Assembly: GCF_900090105.1 (NCBI RefSeq)
Contig: NZ_FMDM01000002.1
Span: 1 to 64,000, forward strand
Origin: Micromonospora humi
GTDB taxonomy: Bacteria > Actinomycetota > Actinomycetes > Mycobacteriales > Micromonosporaceae
DNA length: 64,000 nt
Direction: 5' to 3'
Position 1 is the stretch's first letter. Each line of letters starts with the position of its first letter. Shown in pieces: positions 58,236 to 64,000 of the stretch. The position numbers were made by a program, and so were the translations under genes. The notes beneath the pieces are model-generated. The model saw only the letters and a list, made by a program, of their open reading frames with translations. It made no database searches and was not told the origin of the DNA.

Positions 58236-58964
58236 CTACAGGCCGCCGGCGACGCGCAGGACCGCGCCGGTGGTGTAGGAGGCGTCCGGGCCGAGCAGGT
58301 GCGCGATCGCGCCGGCGACCTCGTCGGGTTCACCGGCGCGGCCCAGCGGGATCCGGCCGGCGGCGCGGTCGGGGCGGTCCGGCACGCCGGATCGGGCGTG
58401 GATGTCGGTGCGGATGATGCCGGGGGCGACCGCGTTGACCCGGATGCCGCGCGGCGCGAGTTCCTTGGCCAGGCCGACGGTGAGGGTGTCGGTGGCGGCC
58501 TTGACGGCGGCGTAGTGGATGTACTCGCCGGGGCTGCCGAGGGTCGCGGCGGCGGAGGAGACGTTGACGATCGCGCCCCCGGCGCCCATCCGGCGGGCGG
58601 CCTGCTGGGCGCAGAGCACGTAGCCGACGAGGTTGACGTCGACGACCTCGCGCAGGTCCTCGGCGCGCAGGTCGGTGAAGGGGCCGATCGGGCTGGTGAC
58701 GCCGGCGTTGTTGACCAGGCCGGTGAGTGGGCCGAGCTGGTCGGCGGCGGCGAAGAGCCGGTGGACCTGCTCGGGGTCGCAGGTGTCGGCGGCGACGGTG
58801 ACGGCGCGGCGGCCGGCGGCGCGCACGTCGGCGGCGACGGCCGTGGCGGCGGCGTGGTCGGTGCGGTAGCCGAGGACGAGGTCGTGCCCGTCGGCGGCGA
58901 GCCGGCGGGCGGTGGCCGCGCCGATGCCGCGCCCGCCGCCGGTGACGATGGTGACCCAGGTCAA
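58236..58964 (-). CDS. Classical SDR, FabG-like
   Basis: A 242-residue oxidoreductase. TIVTGGGRGIGAATARRLAA binds the cofactor, LVNNAGVTSPIG is the NNAG motif, VNVSSAAATLGSPGEYIHYA and AVKAAT carry Ser-Tyr-Lys, and RGIRVNAVAPGIIRTDIH and YTTGAVLRVAGG complete the fold. No ATG or GTG fits; the start is TTG 58964 with GGGGAG at the right distance. Its substrate is unknown. Divergent from the patatin gene. Confidence 0.88.
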   Translation of the reverse strand: MTWVTIVTGGGRGIGAATARRLAADGHDLVLGYRTDHAAATAVAADVRAAGRRAVTVAADTCDPEQVHRLFAAADQLGPLTGLVNNAGVTSPIGPFTDLRAEDLREVVDVNLVGYVLCAQQAARRMGAGGAIVNVSSAAATLGSPGEYIHYAAVKAATDTLTVGLAKELAPRGIRVNAVAPGIIRTDIHARSGVPDRPDRAAGRIPLGRAGEPDEVAGAIAHLLGPDASYTTGAVLRVAGGL

Positions 58965-59039
58965 TGTGTTCTCCCCTGCCCCGGTGGTGGAGGCGACGTT
59001 ACCGTGGGCGGGACCACCGGGGACGGAGAGGACGGTCAC

Positions 59040-59873
59040 ATGGGGCGGGCGTTGGTGCTGGGCGGCGGCGGGGTCACCGGGGTGGCCTGGGAGCTGGGCG
59101 TGCTGGCCGGGCTGGCCGCACGCGGGTTGCCGCTGGACGAGGCGGACCTGGTGGTGGGGACGTCGGCCGGGTCGGTGGTCGGGGCGCAGGTGCGTTCGGG
59201 CACGCCGCTGGCCGAGCTGTACGAGGCGCAGCTGCGGCCGCCGCGCGACGAGCTGCCGGCGCGGCTCGGCCTGGGGGTGCTGGCGCGCTGGGCGTGGGCC
59301 GGCAGTTGGGGTCGGGACGCGGCGCGGGCCAGGGCGCGGGTCGGCGCGATGGCGTTGTCGGCGCGTACCCCGTCGGAGCAGTCACGGCGCGCGGTGATCG
59401 CGGCGCGGTTGCCGTCGTCGCAGTGGCCTGCGGCGCGGCTGTTGGTGACCGCCGTGGACGCGGCCTCCGGCGAGTTCGTGGTGTTCGACGCCGACGCCGG
59501 GGTGCCGCTGGTGGACGCGGTCGGTGCCAGTTGCGCGGTGCCCGGCGTCTGGCCGCCGGTGACGATCGGTGCGCGCCGCTACGTCGACGGCGGGGTCCGC
59601 TCACCGGTGAACGCCGACCTGGCCGCCGGGTACGGGCAGGTGGTGGTGCTGGCGCCGACGGTCGCGGCGGTGGGACCCGCACCGCGGCTGCCGGCGCAGG
59701 TCGCGGCGCTGCGGGAGGCGGGGGCGCGGGTGGCCGTGGTGTCGCCGGACCGCGCGGCCCGCACGGCGATCGGCCGTAACGTGCTGGACCCGGCGCGGCG
59801 GGCGGCGTCGGCGCGGGCCGGGTTCGCGCAGGCCGCGGCGGTGGCCGATGAGGTGGCGGCCGTCTGGGCGTGA
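59040..59873 (+). CDS. Patatin-like phospholipase
   Basis: A 277-residue esterase. LVLGGGGVTGVAWELGVLAG is the oxyanion motif, VVGTSAGSVVG holds the GxSxG nucleophile serine, and YVDGGVRSPVNADL the catalytic Asp (DGG). It should hydrolyse acyl chains from phospholipid or a related ester. ATG 59040 has GGAGAGG upstream. The C-terminus is Ala-rich and has no membrane anchor. Confidence 0.9.
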   Translation: MGRALVLGGGGVTGVAWELGVLAGLAARGLPLDEADLVVGTSAGSVVGAQVRSGTPLAELYEAQLRPPRDELPARLGLGVLARWAWAGSWGRDAARARARVGAMALSARTPSEQSRRAVIAARLPSSQWPAARLLVTAVDAASGEFVVFDADAGVPLVDAVGASCAVPGVWPPVTIGARRYVDGGVRSPVNADLAAGYGQVVVLAPTVAAVGPAPRLPAQVAALREAGARVAVVSPDRAARTAIGRNVLDPARRAASARAGFAQAAAVADEVAAVWA

Positions 59874-59915
59874 CGGGTGGCCGGCAGCGCCGACGGCGGG
59901 TGCGCGGTCGTCGGG

Positions 59916-60479
59916 TCACGACCCCGGGTGCTGCTGGCGCAGGCGCGCGAGCCGCCGGTTGAGATAGCGCTGTTCGGGGAGGCTGTCGGTCAGGCGGGCG
60001 GCGGTGCGGTAGTGCGCGGCGGCCGCCGCCGGGTCGCCGACCAACTCCAGCAGGTGGGCGCGCACCGCGTGCAACCGGTGGTGGCGGCGCATCGCCGGGT
60101 CGGCGAGCAGCGGGTGGAGCAGGGCCAGGCCGAGGTCCGGGCCGTGCGCCATGGCCACGGCGACGGCCTGGTTGAGCGTGACGAACGGGGTGGGGGCGAC
60201 CCGGTTGAGCATGTCGTAGAGGATGCTGATCTGGAGCCAGTCGGTGGCCTCGACCGTGGGTGCCTCGGCGTGCACGGCGGCGATGGCCGCCTGGAGTTGG
60301 TAGCGGCCCACCGGGCCGTGGGGCAGGGCCTGGCCGAGCAGCGTGACCCCTTCCGCGATGAGGTCGCCGCGCCAGCGCGAGCGGTCCTGCTCGGCGAGCG
60401 GTACGAGGTCGCCGGCGGCGTCGGTGACCGGGCGTGGGTGAGCAGCATCAGCGCCAGCGCTCATGATGACGTACTTCAC
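59916..60479 (-). pseudogene. Truncated ECF sigma factor fused to a YCII-like start
   Basis: The 187-residue frame encodes the C-terminal regulatory part of an ECF41/42-type sigma factor (LVPLAEQDRSRWRGDLIAEG, QLQAAIAAVHAEAPT, VTLNQAVAVAMAHGPDLGLA), but sigma-2 and sigma-4 regions are missing. In another frame just upstream, ALALMLLTHAR is the normal continuation, so there is also a frameshift. The first six residues (MKYVIM) match the usual start of YCII-type genes that often precede these sigma factors. A deletion joining the two remnants is the simplest reading. The frame could still be translated. Confidence 0.75.
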
Positions 60480-60567
60480 TGTCGTGCCCTCGTCTCGGGC
60501 GGCGGCGTCTCCGTCGCTCGCCGGGTACGTCGGAGCCGCCTCGGCGATGTCTACCTATCCTCGTGCC

Positions 60568-61032
60568 ATGAGTAAAGGGTTGAGCGTCGGTGACCTGGTC
60601 GAGGATTTCACGTTGCCGGACCAGACGGGCACGCCGCGGCGGCTGTCGGAGTTCCTGGCCGCCGGTCCGGTGGTGCTGTTCTTCTACCCGGCGGCGATGA
60701 CCCGCGGGTGCACGGCGGAGAGCTGCCACTTCCGGGACCTGGCGGCGGAGTTCACGGCGGTGGGCGCGACCCGGGTGGGGATCAGCCGGGACCCGGTGGA
60801 CCGGCAGGCGGAGTTCGCCCGCCGGCACGACTTCGACTATCCGCTGCTGTCGGACGTCGACGGCGTGGTCGCGGACGCGTTCGGGGTGCGGCGGCGGCTG
60901 CCGCTGGGCGCGTTGAGCACCCGGCGGATGACGTTCGTGATCGGCGCGGACCGGCGGGTGCTGGCGGTGGTGCACAGCGAGCTGAGCATGAACGAGCACG
61001 CCGACGCGGCGTTGCGCGCGCTCGGGGGCTGA
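60568..61032 (+). CDS. Peroxiredoxin (BCP/PrxQ type)
   Basis: A 154-residue thiol peroxidase. The peroxidatic Cys is in MTRGCTAESCHFRDL, which also supplies a nearby second Cys (CTAESC) as expected for PrxQ. It reduces H2O2 and organic peroxides with thioredoxin. TATCCT (60556-60561) precedes ATG 60568 by six bases, so a leaderless start is likely. It is next to the broken sigma factor. Confidence 0.9.
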   Translation: MSKGLSVGDLVEDFTLPDQTGTPRRLSEFLAAGPVVLFFYPAAMTRGCTAESCHFRDLAAEFTAVGATRVGISRDPVDRQAEFARRHDFDYPLLSDVDGVVADAFGVRRRLPLGALSTRRMTFVIGADRRVLAVVHSELSMNEHADAALRALGG

Positions 61033-61102
61033 GCGTGGCGCTGTCGCCCCCGACTGGTATCAAGGCTGCATCAAACAGGTGTACGGAAGAGGGCGTGGCG
61101 TG

Positions 61103-61798
61103 ATGGCGGTCCAGGGTTTGTCCACTGACGAGGTCCAGCAGATCCGTGAGTCGTTGGCGGCGGGCCGTAAACCGCGGGTGGTGTTCACCGAGGCGGCCGG
61201 GCAGATGGCCGGGCAGCTCGGGCAGGTGGTGGAGCTGACCGACCCGGCGGCGTCGGAGGAGTTCGTGGTGGTGCGTTTCGGCCGCGACGAGTTGCCCTTC
61301 TCCCCCGCCGACGTGGCGATCGCCCCCAAGGGCGCCGGGCGTAAGCCGGCCGCCGAGGCGAAGTCGGAGCCGGCGCCGCCGAGCGCGCCGGCGGTCGCGG
61401 AGCCGGAGTTCGTGCTGGACACGCCGCGGGTGCCGGCGCCGCGGCGGGAGGAGCCGAAGGTGGAGCAGCAGCAGGCGGTGGAGGCGAAGCCGGCGAAGCG
61501 GGCGGTGAAGGCGGCGAAGCCGAAGAGCCCGGCCGGGCTGACGGTGACGCTCGCCTACGCCGAGGGTGAGTGGACGGTCGCCGCGCAGCAGGGCACGAAG
61601 GCGCTGGCCCGGCCGTACGTGGTGAAGCCGGCGGAGGCGCTGCGGATGGTGGCGCTGGTGGACGTGCCCGGGGTGCAGGAGGCGGTGGAGCAGATCCTGG
61701 CCGCCGAGCGGGCCGAGGCGGAGCAGCAGGCGGAGAAGCTGCGCGCCGAGCTGGCCGAGATCGAGGCGCGGCTGGCGGAGCTGCGCGAGGCGCGCTGA
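61103..61798 (+). CDS. Conserved-type hypothetical protein with disordered linker
   Basis: A 231-residue protein. An N-terminal region (about 1-85; STDEVQQIRESLAAGRKPRV) and a C-terminal region (about 145-210; VTLAYAEGEWTVAAQQGTKA, RPYVVKPAEALRMVALVDVP) are joined by a Pro/Lys/Glu/Ala-rich linker. The last about 30 residues are a predicted coiled coil. Nothing in it is catalytic. The domain layout suggests a DNA- or envelope-binding adaptor, but I do not know a function. ATG 61103. Confidence 0.65.
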   Translation: MAVQGLSTDEVQQIRESLAAGRKPRVVFTEAAGQMAGQLGQVVELTDPAASEEFVVVRFGRDELPFSPADVAIAPKGAGRKPAAEAKSEPAPPSAPAVAEPEFVLDTPRVPAPRREEPKVEQQQAVEAKPAKRAVKAAKPKSPAGLTVTLAYAEGEWTVAAQQGTKALARPYVVKPAEALRMVALVDVPGVQEAVEQILAAERAEAEQQAEKLRAELAEIEARLAELREAR

Positions 61799-61816
61799 GC
61801 GGGTCCCGGACGCCCC

Positions 61817-61851
61817 GCGGGGCCGGTGCGACCCCCTCGCACCGGCCCCGC
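61817..61851. terminator. Perfect hairpin terminator
   Basis: A 15-bp perfect stem (61817-61831 with 61837-61851) with a 5-nt loop lies between the 231-residue protein gene and cydB. Confidence 0.8.
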
Positions 61852-61874
61852 GTACCCCTGCGCCCACAGGTCCA

Positions 61875-62873
61875 TCAGTGTTGCGGAATGTTCTGTACCC
61901 CGATTCGGCGGCGGAACACCCAGTAGGTCCAACCTTGGTAGGCGAGCACGATCGGGGTGAACACCACCGCCACCCAGGTCATGATCTTCAGGGTGTACGG
62001 GGTGGACGCGGCGTTGGTGGCGGTGAGCGTGCCGGCCGCGTCGAGGGTGGACGGCAGCACGTTCGGGAACAGCGCGGCGAACAGGGTCGCCACGGCCAGG
62101 GCGATGGCCACCGCGGTGCCGGTGAACGCCCAACCCTCGCGGCGTACCCGGGCCGCGGCGAGGCCGCCGAGCAGGGCGAGCGCGGCGCCGACGGCGAGCA
62201 CGACGGCGGCGGCGCTGGAGCGGATGGTCAGCGACCAGCCGAGGAACGCCACCGCGGCCACGGCGGTGCCGGCGCCGAGCTTGACGGCGAGGGCGCCGGC
62301 ACGCTCGCGGATGTCGCCGGTGGTCTTGAGCGCGAGGAACACCGCGCCGTGGGTGAGGAACAGCCCGAGCGTGGTCAGGCCGCCGAGCAGCGCGTACGGG
62401 TGCAGCAGGTCGAGCAGGCCGCCGACGTACTCGTGGTCGGCGTCCAGCGGCACGCCCCGGAAGATGTTGGCGAACGCCACGCCCCACAGCACGGCCGGCA
62501 CCGCCGAACCCCAGAAGATCGCCTGGTCCCAGCGGCGTTTCCAGGACGCCTCGGGGCGCTTGTGCCGGTATTCGAAGGCCACCCCGCGGGCGATCAGGGC
62601 GAGCAGGATGAGCAGCAGCGGCAGGTAGAAGCCGGAGAACAGGGTGGCGTACCACTCGGGGAACGCGGCGAACATGGCGCCGCCGGCGGTGATCAGCCAC
62701 ACCTCGTTGCCGTCCCACACCGGGCCGATGGTGTTGATCAGGACGCGGCGTTGCCGGTCGTCGCGGCCGAGCACGGGCAGCAGCATGCCGACGCCGAAGT
62801 CGAAGCCTTCGAGGATGAAGTAGCCGGTGAAGAGCACGGCGACGAGGAGAAACCAGACGGTCGTCAGTTCCAC
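61875..62873 (-). CDS. cydB: Cytochrome bd ubiquinol oxidase subunit II
   Basis: A 332-residue membrane subunit with about eight helices. LEGFDFGVGMLLPVLGRDDR, YRHKRPEASWKRRWDQAIFW and MTWVAVVFTPIVLAYQGWTY are typical. It is the partner of CydA; together they reduce O2 to water with quinol and do not pump protons. It starts 13 bases after the cydA stop. CydC/D, needed for assembly, would lie beyond the window if present. Confidence 0.94.
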   Translation of the reverse strand: MELTTVWFLLVAVLFTGYFILEGFDFGVGMLLPVLGRDDRQRRVLINTIGPVWDGNEVWLITAGGAMFAAFPEWYATLFSGFYLPLLLILLALIARGVAFEYRHKRPEASWKRRWDQAIFWGSAVPAVLWGVAFANIFRGVPLDADHEYVGGLLDLLHPYALLGGLTTLGLFLTHGAVFLALKTTGDIRERAGALAVKLGAGTAVAAVAFLGWSLTIRSSAAAVVLAVGAALALLGGLAAARVRREGWAFTGTAVAIALAVATLFAALFPNVLPSTLDAAGTLTATNAASTPYTLKIMTWVAVVFTPIVLAYQGWTYWVFRRRIGVQNIPQH

Positions 62874-62886
62874 GGTGGGCTCCGGG

Positions 62887-64000
62887 TCAGTAGGCGAACG
62901 CGAGCGGGCGCTCGGCGTCGTCGGTGTCGTCGTCGGCGGGTTCGTCGCTGACGTCGGGTACGCCGGCGCGGGCGTAGCGGACCAGCAGCTTGAACTCGAT
63001 CACCGCGAGGGTGGCGTAGATGAGGGTGAAGGCGGTGAACGAGGTGAGCACCTCGGTCAGGGAGACGCTGCGGGAGACGCCGTTGCGGGTGAGCATCTCG
63101 CCGAAGACGATCCAGGGCTGGCGGCCCATCTCGGTGAAGATCCAGCCGAAGGAGTTGGCCAGCAGCGGCAGCACCGGCATGACCAGGCCGGCGCGCAGCA
63201 GCCACTTGCTGCTCGGGGTGCGGCCCTTGCGCTGGCTCCACAGCACGAGCAGGGCGATCGCGGCGGCGGCCAACCCGAAGCCGATCATGAAGCGGAAGCT
63301 CCAGTAGGTGACCGGGATGATCGGGGCGTAGTTGCCGGGGCCGTACTGGCTGGCGTACTGGGCCTGCAGGTCGTTGATGCCCTGCACGGTGCCGTGGGGG
63401 TCGCCGGTGCCGAGGAACGACAGCAGGTACGGGATCTTGAGGGCGAAGACCTCGCGGCTGCCGTCGAGGCTGCCGACGGTGAGCACGGAGAACGAGGCGG
63501 GGCTCTCGGTGGTGTAGAGGCCCTCGGCGGCGGCCATCTTCATCGGCTGCACCTCGGTCATGATCTTGCCTTGGATGTCGCCGGTGAGCACCACGAGCGC
63601 CGAGGAGACCAGCACCACCCAGGAGCCGAATTTCGTGGCGAAGCGGTAGGCGCCGGTGTCGGCGCTGCCGCGGTTGCGCATCACGTGCCACAGCCCGACG
63701 GTGACCACCAGGGACCCGGCGACCAGGAACGACCCGGCGAGGGTGTGCGGGAAGGTGACCAGGGCGACCTTGTTGGTGAGCACGGCGACGAAGTCGGTCA
63801 GCTCGGCGCGGCCGCTGTCCGGGTTGATCCGGAAGCCGACCGGGTTCTGCATGAACGAGTTCGCGGCGAGGATGAAGTAGGCCGACAGGTTGGTGCCGAT
63901 CGCGGCGGCCCAGATCGCGGCCAGGTGCAGCCGCTTGGGCAGCCGGTCCCAGCCGAAGATCCACAGGCCGATGAACGTGGACTCCAGGAAGAACGCGACG
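62887..64000 (-). CDS. cydA: Cytochrome bd ubiquinol oxidase subunit I (5' end outside window)
   Basis: The visible 371 codons are the C-terminal part of CydA; the frame runs off the right edge. Readable landmarks include FLESTFIGLWIFGWDRLPK, SAYFILAANSFMQNPVGF and GWIFTEMGRQPWIVFGEML, the last carrying the conserved Gly-Arg-Gln-Pro-Trp near a haem. The Q-loop and Glu/Met haem ligands toward the N-terminus are partly missing. It has high affinity for oxygen and is usually induced in low oxygen. Co-transcribed with cydB. Confidence 0.94.
   Translation of the reverse strand, partial: VAFFLESTFIGLWIFGWDRLPKRLHLAAIWAAAIGTNLSAYFILAANSFMQNPVGFRINPDSGRAELTDFVAVLTNKVALVTFPHTLAGSFLVAGSLVVTVGLWHVMRNRGSADTGAYRFATKFGSWVVLVSSALVVLTGDIQGKIMTEVQPMKMAAAEGLYTTESPASFSVLTVGSLDGSREVFALKIPYLLSFLGTGDPHGTVQGINDLQAQYASQYGPGNYAPIIPVTYWSFRFMIGFGLAAAAIALLVLWSQRKGRTPSSKWLLRAGLVMPVLPLLANSFGWIFTEMGRQPWIVFGEMLTRNGVSRSVSLTEVLTSFTAFTLIYATLAVIEFKLLVRYARAGVPDVSDEPADDDTDDAERPLAFAY

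Overview
The window is very GC-rich actinobacterial chromosomal DNA. Four things point to Micromonospora or a close member of the Micromonosporaceae: codon use dominated by G or C in third position, frequent GTG starts, 4-nt GTGA/ATGA gene overlaps, and a pgsA-DUF881-sbp-DUF881-gcvH-garA-merR-DUF151-merR cluster like that of mycobacteria and other actinomycetes. The genus is inferred, not proven. Gene density is normal, and I see no rRNA, insertion sequence, CRISPR array or prophage. One tyrosine recombinase gene (about 50 kb) and several degraded gene fragments are the main signs of gene flux.

1-10 kb: the end of a lysozyme-like protein, secreted phosphatases (PhoD and a Tat-exported 5'-nucleotidase), a DHA2 drug exporter, a geranylgeranyl-reductase-like flavoprotein, a zinc alcohol dehydrogenase and an AbiEii-type nucleotidyltransferase pair. 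9.8-18.9 kb: a selenium module. A structured leader RNA with an intrinsic terminator precedes a formate dehydrogenase whose catalytic subunit is read through an in-frame UGA (Sec190) followed by a SECIS hairpin. The iron-sulfur and NrfD membrane subunits follow, then tRNA-Sec, selA and selB. The module holds both a selenoprotein and three of the four parts needed to make it; selD is not in the window.

18.9-25.5 kb: small membrane proteins, a HhH-GPD protein, a tandem universal stress protein, a methyltransferase, a SpoIIE phosphatase and a MarR regulator. 25.7-32 kb: the conserved envelope/central-metabolism cluster (CDP-alcohol phosphatidyltransferase, two DUF881 proteins and Sbp, GcvH, the FHA protein GarA, FtsR-like MerR, DUF151 nuclease, second MerR). 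32-34.6 kb: truncated haemoglobin, flavohaemoglobin and a DivIVA-like coiled-coil protein in a tight operon. 35.5-39.4 kb: a sirtuin, then a glycine riboswitch controlling gcvP.

39.5-50 kb: folate and C1 genes (pabB, folD under a ZTP riboswitch), peptide deformylase, proline iminopeptidase with a divergent MarR, a GNAT, a TauE/SafE permease, a nucleotidyltransferase-fold protein, a MerR/GyrI regulator with a divergent SnoaL-SDR pair, and the integrase. In this stretch the + strand is C- and A-rich whichever way genes point, whereas the flanking 26-36 kb and 51.7-58 kb stretches are G- and T-rich. 50.8-64 kb: a phosphotransferase, an AraC-VOC-PPOX-short-UvrA operon, pyridoxal kinase, an oxalate/formate-family antiporter with a 42-residue partner, an SDR, a patatin, a broken ECF sigma factor, a peroxiredoxin, and cytochrome bd oxidase (cydB and the incomplete cydA).

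Glycine cleavage (gcvH, gcvP), folate/C1 genes (folD, pabB, def) and formate oxidation (fdh, with a possible formate/oxalate carrier) all feed one-carbon metabolism. Two C1-related riboswitches (glycine and ZTP) lie within 10 kb of each other.
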